The translations under genes and the position numbers were made by a program. A stretch of 64,000 nt of DNA from Muraenolepis orangiensis (lineage: Eukaryota; Chordata; Actinopteri; Gadiformes; Muraenolepididae), in contig JANIIK010000475.1 of the NCBI GenBank assembly GCA_027704905.1, forward strand, positions 1 through 64,000, written 5' to 3'. The notes beneath the pieces were generated by a model. That model saw only the letters and a list, made by a program, of their open reading frames with translations, did not search any database and was not told the DNA's origin. Positions 23,233-34,799 of the stretch are shown here, one piece after another. Each line of letters opens with the position of its first letter. Positions within the stretch are counted from its first letter, which is position 1.

Positions 23233-24124
23233 ATGGACCCCGGCGACGGAGATCGGGTGAAGCGCGAAATCCACGGTTACGCAGCGCAGTGGGAGCAACA
23301 TCTGGCGGAAGCCCATGCGACAATTACCCGGCTGGTGGACATCACGGAGTCCCAGGGCGTACGCATAGCGCACCTCGAGGCGAGGGGTCCACAAACGCCG
23401 GTTCTCGCTGGTTCCGCGGAGCCGCACATCCCGCCCCCGCCGAGATACTCGGGGAATCCGGACACCTGCCGGAGCTTCCTGGTTCAGTGCAAAAACATAT
23501 TTGAAGCACAGCGGTCCCGCTTTACGAGGGAAGCGGGGAGGATTGCGTACATAGTGAGTCTGCTGGAGGGAGGACCCCTCGCTATGTACGATGCGCTCCG
23601 TGCGCAAGGATCTCCTCTCGTGGAGACTTTCGTGGCTCTCGAGATGGAGCTGATGAGGGTGTACGACCACCCCATACGGGGCGCCCAGGCTGGACAACTC
23701 CTGTTGCGGCTTAAGCAAGGAACGCTTAGTCTTCGGGAGTACATCGCCCGGTTGGAACGAGGAATCGCTCCTGTCCGCGTTCCAGAGCGGACTCAACCGG
23801 GAGTTGGGCACGGAGGTGGCGTTGCGGGGCCAGAAGGGCACTGTGGATGAGGCCATCCAGATGGCCATTCAGGTGTCTGACCTAGCTATGCAGTGGGGGG
23901 ACGGTCCGGGTCCTTCCAGAAGCGTCTCCCGCCCAGCTGAGGAGAGGAGATATTCTCGGTCCACCGCTTCCTTTGCGGAGGAGCCGATGCAGTTGGATCG
24001 GGTGGTCCTTTCCCAGCAGGAACGGAAGCGGAGGCTGGACACCGGAGCTTGTCTCTACTGCGGGACGTTGGGACACTCCATTCGCGACTGTCATCGTCGG
24101 CCAAAAGATCGGGCCCCTCAGTGA
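23233..24124 (+). pseudogene. gag: gag of element 1 (capsid plus zinc knuckle), frameshifted
   Basis: The structural protein that packages the retrotransposon RNA. The ATG at 23233 follows the primer site by 4 bp and opens MDPGDGDRVKREIHGYAAQW. A capsid-like segment runs through PPPPRYSGNPDTCRSFLVQC and LLLRLKQGTLSLREYIAR. A 26-bp deletion between CCGGTT direct repeats near 23748-23754 then shifts the frame; the intact junction is visible in element 2 at 34320-34351. The downstream frame carries a CCHC zinc knuckle CLYCGTLGHSIRDC (about 24050-24091) and stops with TGA at 24122-24124. Without the deletion, start and knuckle would share one frame. The knuckle (CX2CX4HX4C) identifies the nucleocapsid part. 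The truncated product of this copy would lack it. Confidence 0.92.
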
Positions 24125-27100
24125 CGGCGGGGTCCCTGAGGTGCCAGAATGCGACCCGCTCTCCAGCTCCACTTGCAGGCTCCCATTTTCACGGGCATCT
24201 CCTTTGGGCGAAGGAGAGGCTTCCGGTGGAGGTGTTGGTGGACTCCGGAGCAGACGCTAGTTTTATTGATGCGGCTCTGGTCGAACGGGCCGGTATTCCC
24301 ACCGAGCGGATACAGCCACCATTGGAGGTGAACTCGCTGGATGGCAAGCCGTTGGCCCGGATCACTCAACGGTCTGTTCCTCTCACCCTGATCCTGTCAG
24401 GGAATCACCGGGAGACCATCAGCCTACACATCATCTCCTCCCCCCACACCCCGGTGGTATTGGGTAGACCGTGGTTGGCGATCCACAATCCACACATCGA
24501 TTGGGAGGCGGGTTCCGTGATTAGTTGGAGCATGTTCTGTCACTCGAACTGCCTCCGGTCCGCTCTACCCCCATGCAGCTCACCCACCCGTCCGGTCCCG
24601 AGTCCTCCCGATCTCTCTTCCGTCCCCCGCGTTTACCACGACCTCGGGGAGGTGTTCTCTAAGGAACGGGCCGTCTCCTTACCCCCTCACAGACCATACG
24701 ACTGCGCCATCAATCTCCTTCCCGGCGCGTCTTTGCCGGTGAGGCGACTCTACAATCTGTCCCGGCCCGAGAGACAGACTATGGAGACCTACATCCACGA
24801 CTCTCTGGCAGCGGGCCTGATCAGACCCTCGTCGTCGCCTGTGGGTTCTGGTTTTTTTTTTGTGACTAAAAAGGATAACTCGTTAAGGCCGTGTATTGAC
24901 TTCCGGGGTCTAAACGATATCACCGTCAAGAATAAATACCCCTTGCCACTCATCGACCCAGCCTTCGAGCCTCTCCGTAATGCGACGGTGTTCTCCAAAT
25001 TGGACCTCCGCAATGCCTACCATCTCGTCCGGATCCGTGAGGGGGACGAGTGGAAGACGGCGTTCAACACTGCTTTGGGGCACTTCGAGTACCGGGTCAT
25101 GCCCTTCGGTCTCACCAACGCCCCGGCAGTGTTCCAGGCTCTGGTGAACGACGTCCTCCGAGACATGCTGAACCTGTTCGTCTTTGTCTACCTGGACGAT
25201 ATTTTGATATTTTCAGGTAGTCAGAGGGAGCACGTTCAGCACGTCCGGTTGGTACTTCAGCGGCTTTTGGAGAACAAGCTGTTCGTCAAGGCGGAGAAGT
25301 GCGAGTTCCACGCAAAGTCGGTGGCTTTTTTGGGGTTCATAATCGAACCGGGCCAAGTTCGATCGGATCCCGTTAAAGTCAAGGCAGTGGCGGAGTGGCC
25401 GACGCCTACGTCCCGGAAACAACTCCAGCGGTTCCTCGGATTTTCAAATTTTTACCGCAGGTTCATCCGGGATTTCAGTAGTGTCGCGGCCCCACTTACT
25501 CGGCTCACCTCCACGCTCTCTCCGTTCTCCTGGACTCCTGAGGCAGGTGCGGCGTTTGCGCAGCTGAAACGGCTGTTTACCTCGGCTCCGGTTCTGAGGC
25601 ATCCGGATCCGGCGTGCCAGTTTGTGGTGGAGGTGGACGCATCGGACTCCGGTGTGGGGGCCGTCCTTTCTCAACGTGCCACGGGGGATCGGAAGACTCA
25701 CCCTTGTGCCTTTTTTTTCTAGACAGTTGTCGCCCGCGGAGAGGAACTACGACGTGGGGAATCGGGAGCTCTTGGCAGTGGTCCTGGCCTTGGAGGAGTG
25801 GAGGCATTGGCTGGAGGGGGCCGAACAACCGTTCGTGGTCTGGACAGACCACAAGAACTTGGCCTACCTCCGCACCGCCAAACGGCTCAACTCTCGACAG
25901 GCGCGGTGGGCGTTGTTCCTGGGGAGGTTCAACTTCACGCTCACTTACCGGCCTGGATGTCGGAATGTGAAACCGGACTCTCTCTCTCGCCAGTGGGACG
26001 CCGAGAGGGATCTCGTCGAGCCAGAGACCATCCTGCCTCCGGTGTGCGTGCTTGGGGCAGTCACATGGGAGATTGAGGGTCTCGTCCGGTCGGCTCAACG
26101 TACTCATCCAGATCCAGGTAATGGTCCCGCTAACCGGCTGTTTGTACCCGATCCAGTTAGGTCTCGGGTGCTGCAGTGGGCTCATTCCTCCCGTCTGACC
26201 TGCCATCCCGGCTTTGCACGGACCCTGTCCTTCCTCAGACGGAGCTTCTGGTGGCCTTCCATCTCCCGGGACACCCAGGCCTTTGTCACGGCCTGCACCG
26301 TTTGTGCACGCAGCAAGGCCTCACATCGACCTCCTGCGGGGTTGCTGCAGCCGCTGCCTATCCCTCGTCGGCCTTGGTCGCACATCGCCGTGGACTTCGT
26401 CACCGGTCTTCCGCCGTCGGCTGGTAACTCCACCATCCTCACCATCGTCGACCGGTTTTCGAAGGCGGTCCATTTTGTGCCTTTGCCCAAGCTCCCCTCG
26501 GCCAAGGAGACGGCGGACCTCCTGGTACTGCAGGTATTCCGTCTGCACGGGATACCCCTGGACATAGTGTCCGACCGGGGGCCACAGTTCGCGTCGCAGT
26601 TGTGGAGGGCGTTCTGCCAGGCTCTGGGGGCCACCGCCAGCCTCTCCTCCAGATACCATCCGCAGTCCAATGGACAAACGGAGAGAGCTAACCAGGACCT
26701 GGAAGCGGCTCTCCGCTGCGTCGCCGCGAACCATCCATCCTCATGGAGTTCCCACCTCCCTTGGGTGGAGTACGCCCACAACTCCCTGATCAGCGACGCC
26801 ACGGGGATGTCGCCGTTCCAGGCATCGCTGGGCTACCAACCGCCCCTGTTTCCCGTCCAGGAGGAGGAGATTGCGGTGCCGTCGGTACAGGCCCACCTCC
26901 AGCGCTGCCGCCGGATTTGGAGGACCGCACGTTCGGCACTCCTTCGTACGGCCGATCGGAACCGGCGTTTGGCGGACCGTCGGAGGGTCCAGGCACCCAT
27001 CTATCGACCTGGACAACAGGTTTGGCTCTCCTCCCGTGACCTACCACTCCAGGTACAGTCCCGGAAGTTGGCGCCTCGCTATGTGGGACCTTACACGGTG

Positions 27101-27454
27101 GACAAGGTCATCAACCCGGTGTCTGTACGGCTAAGATTGCCGCCAGCCATGAAAGTTCATCCCACCTTTCATGTCTCCCTGTTGAAACCTGTGTCTTCCA
27201 GTCCCTTGTGCCCTCCCACCACACCCCCTCCCCCCCCCAGGATCATCGACGACCATCCCGCCTACACGGTGAGAAAGATCCTGGACATCCGTCGCCGTGG
27301 CCGGGGTTTCCAGTACCTGGTGGATTGGGAAGGGTACGGCCCGGAGGAGCGGAGTTGGATTCCACGGCGGAGTGTCCTGGATCTGTCCCTCATCCGCGAC
27401 TTCCATCAGGAACATCCCGACAGGCCGAGTGGGGCGCCAGGAGGCACCCGTTGA
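24049..27454 (+). pseudogene. pol: pol of element 1: protease, RT, RNase H, integrase, chromodomain
   Basis: Enzymatic polyprotein for reverse transcription and integration. The aspartic protease active site is VDSGAD, with GAC at 24241. The RT has CIDFRGLNDITVKNKYPLP and the catalytic YLDD at 25189-25200. RNase H begins VVEVDASDSGVGAVLS (Asp codon 25636). An extra T in the run 25711-25718 shifts the frame and creates an immediate stop. The next frame continues YDVGNRELLAVVLALEEWRH. Integrase has an HHCC finger (HSSRLTCHPG ... CTVCARSK) and a DD35E triad at codons 26393, 26573 and 26681. A chromodomain (YTVRKILDIRRRGRGFQYLV ... about 27259-27420) precedes the TGA at 27452. Pol lies in the -1 frame relative to gag with an overlap of about 75 nt, either programmed or an indel. 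The chromodomain is thought to target integration to chromatin marks in this group. Confidence 0.95.
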
Positions 27455-27465
27455 GGGGGGGGTAC
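27453..27465 (+). promoter_or_regulatory. Polypurine tract
   Basis: gagggggggg overlaps the pol stop and lies three bases (tac) before the 3' LTR. It is the expected plus-strand DNA primer. The same tract occurs at 34787-34796 in element 2. Confidence 0.85.
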
Positions 27466-28146
27466 TGTCACGGTTACGGTGGTTGACAGGGGGCGTTGCC
27501 AGGCCGCGTGCGCTAGAGGCGCACACACACGCACCTGCCAACCATTACCGTGGCTAATTGCCATTGATGTCACCTGGGGGCTATTTATACAGCGGCGTCA
27601 GTGAGAGACGTCGCTCGTTCGTACTAGGTGTAACCGGTACGCTACCAGTCCCCAGGTGACATTCATCCCTGGTCCTGATCACCCTGCTACGGACTATCGG
27701 AGAGATAGCCCGCCCGTCTGCTGTTCCAGCCCCTCGTCGGTCCCGGAGTACCGCCCGTCATCTACCTGTCGGTACGACGCACCTCGACCTCCCGGTAACC
27801 TGACCATCGCCTGTCCCCAACGACCCGCTCGCCTACTACCTGTCGGCACGACGCACCTCGACCTCCCGGTAACCTGACCATCGCCTGTCCCCAACGAGCC
27901 GTTCGCCTACTACCTGTCGGCACGACGCACCTCGACCTCCCGGTAACCTGACCATCGCCTGTCCCCAACGATCCGCTCGTCTCCTACCTGTCGGCTTGAC
28001 GCACCTCGATCTCCCGGTCCCAGCTCCCTCGTCGGTCCTGGGGGATAACCTTCTATTGTGTTTTGTGCCATCAATAAACCCCTGTTCTTCCTTTCCTGGT
28101 CTCCGCCTGCGTTCTGGGTCCAACCTCACCACACACCGTCGTGACA
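27466..28146 (+). repeat. 3' LTR of element 1 (681 bp)
   Basis: Same length as the 5' LTR and with no difference that I could see, and it ends GTGACA before the duplicated ATGCG. Confidence 0.97.
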
Positions 28147-28329
28147 ATGCGTTCTGTTACATTTGGCGTCATGCACCTGGAACGCTTTGAGGTCGTAAGT
28201 CAAAAGTTTCAAGACTGAAATATTCAACTCACAAGATTTCTGGAATGTGGAACTAATGACGCAAGATAAGATTGCATGATGATAACCCGCCCCCCAGCGC
28301 AGCGAGCTCTGCGCTGGTGATACTTGCTG

Positions 28330-31300
28330 ATGTATAACAAAGACATACATATAATACAAAAAAACAATATAAAGAGAAACATCCTATGGAGACTAAACTC
28401 AGGTATCCTGACTGAACAAGGGGGGGACTTTAAAAAGGAAATCAAACTGTTCTTGATGGAAAATGACAATGGTGAGGTGGATGCTGCTGTGCTATGGGAC
28501 GCATGCAAGGCAGTAATGAGAGGGAAAATTATGGCCAAATCAGCCTTTGTCAAGAAGGCAAAGCAGGAGAGGCTGAGGAATTTGGAAAGTGAATATAAAC
28601 AGTTAGGAATCTGGTGACCCTAACATAAAACGTGAACTTATGACAGCAAAGTATAAAATAGATGAAATCCACACACAAGAAGTACAAAAAAAATTGTTAT
28701 TCCTCAAACAATAAAAAAATATTATGAAGTAGGGGGTAAATCAGCCAAACTTTTAGCTTAGAAAATTAAAAAACAACAAGCAGCGAATACCATAACCAAG
28801 ATCCGAAATCCAAGAACTAAAATAATTCAGGTATAGACAATGGGGATCAGATTGGAGGGTTCCTTGGGTCCCTCCAATTGCCAATGGTAAATGATGACCA
28901 AAACAGAAGGCTTATCAAACAGGAAGAGTTAAATGCAGCTATAGGTAGACTAAAGCCTGCAAAGTCACAGACAGGTTCACCTCGGAGTGGTATAAGTCAT
29001 TTAGAGAAACCAATTATATCCAATTAGATCCAATTATACTGAGAACATTCAACTTTGTGTTACAAAAGGGGGTGATCCCATCTTCATGGAGGGAGGCCAC
29101 AATTTCCATAATACCAAAAGAAGGTAAAGATAAATTAGACTGTTCCAACTTTAGGCCAATTAGTGTTCTGAATCAAGATTATTAATTATTCACATAAATT
29201 ATAGCCAAAAGAATAGAGAACATTCTACCAGTGATTATCAAAACGGACCAAACAGGGTTTATAACGCAAAGACAGACACTGGATAGCGTCAGGAAAACAC
29301 TGCACATTATAAGACACATACAATTGAGAAAGATTAAATCATTATTGGTAGGGATAGATGCAGAAAAGGTGTTCGACTCTGTCAGATGGAAATTTTTATA
29401 TAAGGTGTTGGAAAGATTTGGATTTCACAAAATGATAATTAGGACCATTCAGACGTTGTATGACAAACCATCAGCAAGGGTAAAGATTAATGGGGACCTA
29501 TCAAACCTCTTGTCGTCTCTTCACCATTTTCATAGAACCACTAAGCCAGTGGATGAGACAGAATAATGACATTAAAGGAGTGGACATGGCTGGAGGCCAA
29601 CAGAAAAGATCCTTATTTGCGGACAACGTCCTGATATATCTGACCCAACCAGAGCAATCTTTCCCTGAGCTGATGAAGAGTCTGGAGTCATATGGCTCAT
29701 TATCAGGTTATAAATTAAATGTTAAAAAAAACACAGGCCCTCACGTTCAATTATAACCCCTCTCAAGAAATAAGGGAAAAATACAACATTAAATGGGAAT
29801 GGGATTTCATGAGGTACCTAGGAGTAGATATTCCAAGAGATCTGGAAAAGATGTCTGAAACTAACTACGAGCCTTTGATTTCAACAATTAAAGCAGACAT
29901 AGCAAGGTGGAACCTGTTGCCTTTTCTGGGCCTAAGCTCTAGAATAGACTCTATAAAAAGGAATGTCCTACCAAGGCTCCTGTATCTCTTCCAGACACTT
30001 CCTGTAGCAGTCACTGAGAAACAATTCATAGAGTGGGACAGAATGATCTCTAGATTTGTGTGGCAGGGGAAAAGGCCCAGAATCAGACTCAAAACACTAA
30101 AACTATCGAAAGAGAAAGGGGGAATGGCTCTCCCCTGCCTCAAAGACTACTACAATGCAGCTCAATTAAGACCCTTAGTATGCTGGTGCAATGCTAAATG
30201 GAAGGCCATAGAGACTGACTCGGTTGAAGGAGTACCGTTGCAGGCTTTGATTGGAGACGGGAACTTGATGGGGAACTTGACTGACAGACAATCCATGGAT
30301 CAGGCTGCCACTTCAGATATGGAACGAAATGTTAAAGATAAAAGACTTAAAAGAGGCGGCTAGGTTGTTGAGGTGGTGCGCACATGACTCAGACGTTATC
30401 CCAAATAGAGTAGAGGGGCAAAAGGGACTCACATGTTACTACACATTGTATACCAAGGGGACTATATAATGCTTTGAAAAGCTCAAATTAAAATATGGGC
30501 TGGAAATAATACGGCATTATTTGAACCAGAAAATCACAAAAGTACATATAAAAATCATAGAACAAGGCATGTTGAGGGTATTTGTAGATGCGTACAATTC
30601 GGAACAGTGTAAAAGGTTAATAGCAAAAATATATAGTGGTTTACAGAACTCGAAATTGACAGATACATCCTACATCAAGGAAAAGTGGGAGCGAGAAGCA
30701 AATGTTACTATTAGGACAGAACAATGGGGACAAATATGTAAACAACAATGGAAAACAACCAATTCCCAGACCTGGAGGGAGTTTGAATGGAAGAACACGG
30801 TCAGGTTCTTCATCACGCCTGCTGTAGGGAAACTGGGGCGGACTGCTGGAGGAGATGCGGTTATGTTAATGCCAACCACTTTCACCTGTTCTGAATGTCC
30901 ATCCATAATCCCTCTTTGGACTCAGGCCCACAATTATATGGTAAAAATGCTTAATGCAAAAGTACCATTGAAATGTGAAGTGATGTACCTGGGGAAAGTA
31001 GACTTCGATATAATGGACAACGACAATAAGTACATTTTTAACATTTTAAGGGTGGCAACCAAAAAATCTATAACGAGGAAGTGGATGAGCCGAGAGGTTC
31101 CGACGGAGGGAGAGTGGACGTGATGGATGTGATTCATCAGATATATATAATGGAAAAGTGGACATATGCACTGAGACTACAGAGTGAAACATGTGAGAAG
31201 AGGTGGAGGGGATGGCGGGACCTGGTGAGGCCCACAAGGCCAGATTTAGTTGATCTTAGTGCTGAATGACTGTTACAGAGCCTGCAAGCAAGGGACACAT

Positions 31301-31430
31301 CGCCCTGTTGGGATGTCTTTTGTGTTTTTATTTATCTGTTTTTTTTTTATGTCTACCTGTAAGCCTGTAACCTGTACAAACCTGTAACCTGTAAGGAAAG
31401 GAAAATAAAAAGATAATTACAAAAAAAGAA
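28330..31430 (+). pseudogene. L1-clade LINE ORF2 remnant, 5'-truncated
   Basis: The order follows L1-type ORF2 after the endonuclease: ILWRLNSGILTEQGGDFKKE and IKLFLMENDN (28370-28460), AVMRGKIMAKSAFVKK, then the RT segments DQTGFITQRQTLDSVRK and LLVGIDAEKVFDSVRWKFL (29250-29400), IRTIQTLYDKPSARVKINGD, and SLFADNVLIYL at about 29611-29640. The catalytic ADD is changed to ADN (codon 29625-29627), which by itself should inactivate the RT. Downstream come YKLNVKK, MRYLGVDIPRDLEKM, SRIDSIKRNVLPRLLYLFQ and FVWQGKRPRIRLKTLKLSKE. Several stops and frameshifts interrupt it. The 3' end at about 31400-31430 is A-rich (ggaaaataaaaagataatta). It is an old, dead copy and unrelated to the neighbouring gypsy insertion. 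Confidence 0.85.
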
Positions 31431-31984
31431 AATGTGATTTATCGGTCGGGCTGTAATATACACAATAATATATAGTAACAAACGTTTAAATATACTTTCC
31501 GCTTTACACATAACACTCTTCATATTTAACATTCAGCCACTGCTTATCCTGAAGGGATCCATTGTTATTCCCCATCATATGTTATGTCATGTCTTGTCAA
31601 TCAATACTCTTTGATTACTTTTACTTTTAGAGGCTAACTAATGTTTATACATCAGGTCAGTGAGTTTAAAACCTATTCAAACCAATGAGGTTTGAATCAC
31701 AAGTGCAGAATGTGAAGAGAATAAACCAGTGTGCTCCTGGGTTATGGATGTGATGAGGATCTCCTTGAGCAACACCTTGAGATGTGTAATGTTTATATAT
31801 TTTCACACTCTGCTCTACCTGGAGATGCAGTGCTATGTTTGCATTTTGTTTACATAATCATTTGTATCAGCTGTGTATTTATCATCTCATTGATGATGTT
31901 TCCTCAGGTAGACCAAGAAAGGTATTGTGAGGGATTTGCAGTTTTATCAATACAAGGACATCTGGTATCATGCCTGAAGAAATT
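31431..31984. other. No gene seen
   Basis: Non-coding. The 172-codon frame at 31731-32249 depends on the CT array. Confidence 0.5.
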
Positions 31985-31986
31985 CA

Positions 31987-32141
<155 letters not shown>

Positions 32142-32261
32142 GTTCCCTCTTTACCCAGACTGCTTCTCTCCATTTTCTCGTCATCATTTGCGCTGACTGA
32201 GGGACTGTCAAAGGCTTGTCACATTTCAGAAAGCCACTCTCCAAGTTAATGAGATGCTGCT

Positions 32262-32335
<74 letters not shown>
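32262..32335. repeat. (CT)n microsatellite
   Basis: A second CT tract, about 130 bp downstream of the previous one. Confidence 0.95.
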
Positions 32336-32336
<1 letters not shown>

Positions 32337-32418
32337 GCTTTTTTTTGTGTACAGTGCTCTGCCGGCCAAGTGGCTCAGCTCCTTCAGAGCAATGAGGACG
32401 CTGTGTGTGTGTGTTCTG

Positions 32419-32449
32419 TCACACACACACACACACACACACACGCATG

Positions 32450-32512
<63 letters not shown>
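32419..32512. repeat. (CA)n microsatellite
   Basis: CA tract interrupted once by cgcatgcacccacc. Confidence 0.95.
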
Positions 32513-32514
<2 letters not shown>

Positions 32515-32888
32515 TGACAACCTGTCAGGTCCTTGTTCAGATATGTGCAGACGTGTGCAGGCATCAAGCACATGCACATGGTGGTGACATATGGGCATCC
32601 ATGCAGACACATATACACACAAACACACACACACACAAATAGATGAGTCATGTAAAAAGAGACCAGGGAAAGAGATAAAATAGATCAAGACCAACCCCAG
32701 AGGAGCAAGTGAGCCGTCAGCCGTCGAGCTCAGATAAAGAGTGATGTTGTTCCCTCTGACTTTGTGTGTCTCACTCTCTTCACATACAAAGATGATGCAG
32801 GAGATGCTGAGAGTAAAAAAGGAGCTCCGTGGAATATGAAGGTTAATGAGGGCTTCTCACCGAACGCCAGCTGTTTACTGCATGACGC

Positions 32889-32999
<111 letters not shown>

Positions 33000-33178
33000 C
33001 ACACATACACAGAAGCCTCCCTAGAGTTATATGCTCCATATCCTGCAACACTAGGCCTCTCCCGGAGCCATGCATCTCGGAGCCAAAGAAAGATACGAGT
33101 GTTTCTTGATTATCTAAATTTTGAGAGAAAACTTGTTTTGTAAAGATGCCTCTTGTCTCTTGGACATGCTATGAGAGG

Positions 33179-33788
33179 TGTCACGGTTACGGTGGTTGAC
33201 AGGGGGCGTTGCCAGGCCGCGTGCGCTAGAGGCGCACACACACGCACCTGCCAACCATTACCGTGGCTAATTACCATTGATCTCACCTGGGGGCTATTTA
33301 TACAGCGGCGTCAGTGAGAGACGTCGCTCGTTCGTACTACGTGTAAACCGGTACGCTACCAGTCCCCAGGTGACATTCATCCCTGGTCCTGATCACCCCG
33401 CTACGGACTATCGGAGAGATAGTCCGCCCGTCTGCTGTTCCAGCCACCCTCGTCGGTCCCGGAGTTCCGCCCGTCATCTACCTGTCGGTACGACGCACCT
33501 CGACCTCCCGGTAACCTGACCATCGCCTGTCCCCAACGATCCCTACGTCTCCTACCTGTCGGCTTGACGCACCTCGACCTCCCGGTAACCTGACCATCGC
33601 CTGTCCCCAACGATCCATACGTCTCCTACCTGTCGGCTTGACGCACCTCGATCTCCCGGTCCCAGCTCCCTCGTCGGTCCTGGGGAATCGCCTTCTATTG
33701 TGTTTTGTGCCATTAATAAACCCCTGTTCTTCCTTTCCTGGTCTCCGCCTGCGTTCTGGGTCCAACCTCACCACACACAGTCGTGACA
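33179..33788 (+). repeat. 5' LTR of element 2 (610 bp)
   Basis: TATA box TATTTATA at 33295-33302, start decamer gctcgttcgt at 33326-33335, and two full plus one partial 74-bp units from 33480. Confidence 0.95.
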
Positions 33789-33790
33789 GA

Positions 33791-33800
33791 ACGAACGAGC
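33791..33800 (+). promoter_or_regulatory. Primer-binding site, self-priming type
   Basis: acgaacgagc, complementary to 33326-33335, at the same two-base distance from the LTR as in element 1. Confidence 0.7.
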
Positions 33801-33804
33801 CATT

Positions 33805-34788
33805 ATGGACCCCGGCGACGGAGATCGGGTGAAGCGCGAGATCCACGTTTACGCAGCGCAATGGGAGCAACATCTGGCGGACGCCCATGCGACGATTACC
33901 CGTCTGCTGGACATCACGGACTCCCAGGGCGTACGCATAACGCGCCTCGAGGCGAGGGATCCACAAACGCCGGTTCTCGCTGGTTCCGCGGAGCCGCACA
34001 TCCCGCCCCCGCCGAGATACTCGGGGAATCCGGACACCTGCCGGAGCTTCCTGGTACAATGCAAGAATATTTTTGAAGCACAGCCGTCCCGCTTTACGAG
34101 GGAAGCGGGGAGGATTGCGTATATAGTGAGTCTGCTGGAGGGAGGACCCCTCGCTATGTACGATGCGCTCCGTGCGCAAGGATCTCCTCTCGTGGAGACT
34201 TTTGTGGCTCTCGAGATGGAGCTCATGAGGGTGTACGACCACCCCATACGGGGCGCCCAGGCTGGACAACTCCTGTTGCGGCTTAAGCAAGGAACGCTTA
34301 GTCTTCGGGAGTACATCGCCCGGTTCCGCCGGTTGGCGGTGGAGTCCGGTTGGAACGAGGAATCACTCCTGTCCGCGTTCCAGAGCGGACTCAACCGGAA
34401 GTTGGCGCCTCGTTATGTGGGACCTTACACGGTGGACAAGGTCATCAACCCGGTTTCTGTACGGCTAAGATTGCCGCCAGCCATGAAAGTTCATCCCACC
34501 TTTCATGTCTCTCTGTTGAAACCTGTGTCTTCCAGTCCCTTGTGCCCTCCCACCACACCCCCTCCCCCCCCCAGGATCATCGACGACCATCCCGCCTACA
34601 CGGTGAGAAAGATCCTGGACATCCGTCGCCGTGGCCGGGGTTTCCAGTACCTGGTGGATTGGGAAGGGTACGGCCCGGAGGAGCGGAGTTGGATTCCACG
34701 GCGGAGTGTCCTGGATCTGTCCCTCATCCGCGACTTCCATCAGGAACATCCCAACAGGCCGAGTGGGGCGCCAGGAGGCACCCGTTGA
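33805..34788 (+). CDS. Gag-chromodomain fusion frame of element 2 (327 aa)
   Basis: An uninterrupted frame from the gag ATG to the pol stop. Residues 1 to about 197 are the Gag capsid region (opening MDPGDGDRVKREIHVYAAQW), including the FRRLAVESGWNEESLL segment deleted in element 1. After SAFQSGLNR it continues directly with KLAPRYVGPYTVDKVINPVS, the post-DDE integrase tail. It ends with a chromodomain (YTVRKILDI ... YLVDWEGYGPEERSW). The junction lies in a shared motif: gag has ccgggagttggg and pol has ccggaagttggc (10 of 12 bases). The 3.26-kb deletion therefore joined short direct repeats and happens to be in frame. There is no zinc knuckle and no enzyme domain. Whether it is expressed is unknown; such a protein could in principle assemble with intact Gag. 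Confidence 0.8.
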   Translation: MDPGDGDRVKREIHVYAAQWEQHLADAHATITRLLDITDSQGVRITRLEARDPQTPVLAGSAEPHIPPPPRYSGNPDTCRSFLVQCKNIFEAQPSRFTREAGRIAYIVSLLEGGPLAMYDALRAQGSPLVETFVALEMELMRVYDHPIRGAQAGQLLLRLKQGTLSLREYIARFRRLAVESGWNEESLLSAFQSGLNRKLAPRYVGPYTVDKVINPVSVRLRLPPAMKVHPTFHVSLLKPVSSSPLCPPTTPPPPPRIIDDHPAYTVRKILDIRRRGRGFQYLVDWEGYGPEERSWIPRRSVLDLSLIRDFHQEHPNRPSGAPGGTR

Positions 34789-34799
34789 GGGGGGGGTAC
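34787..34799 (+). promoter_or_regulatory. Polypurine tract of element 2
   Basis: gagggggggg plus tac before the 3' LTR, as in element 1. Confidence 0.8.

Larger units (their letters stand above)
22536..28146 (+). mobile_element. Complete Ty3/gypsy chromovirus (element 1), 5.6 kb
   Basis: It is bounded by two 681-bp LTRs that look identical by eye (22536-23216 and 27466-28146) and flanked by a perfect 5-bp target duplication ATGCG at 22531-22535 and 28147-28151. The internal order is Gag with zinc knuckle, protease, RT, RNase H, integrase, chromodomain and polypurine tract. The integrase chromodomain and the self-priming layout place it near the Tf1/sushi group of chromoviruses. Near-zero LTR divergence implies a recent insertion. 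The coding region has two clear lesions (a 26-bp deletion in gag and an extra T in pol) plus a gag/pol frame change, so this copy is probably not autonomous. Its base composition is markedly GC-richer than the flanks. Confidence 0.97.

Noticed and set aside
23217..23234. Conventional tRNA primer-binding site after the 5' LTR
   Set aside because: The bases gaacgaacgagcca do not start TGG and resemble no common tRNA 3' end that I know. Self-complementarity explains them better.
22906..23868. 320-codon minus-strand frame antisense to gag
   Set aside because: Shadow of the GC-rich gag/LTR coding strand with no independent domain. The frame at 33478-34290 is the equivalent in element 2.
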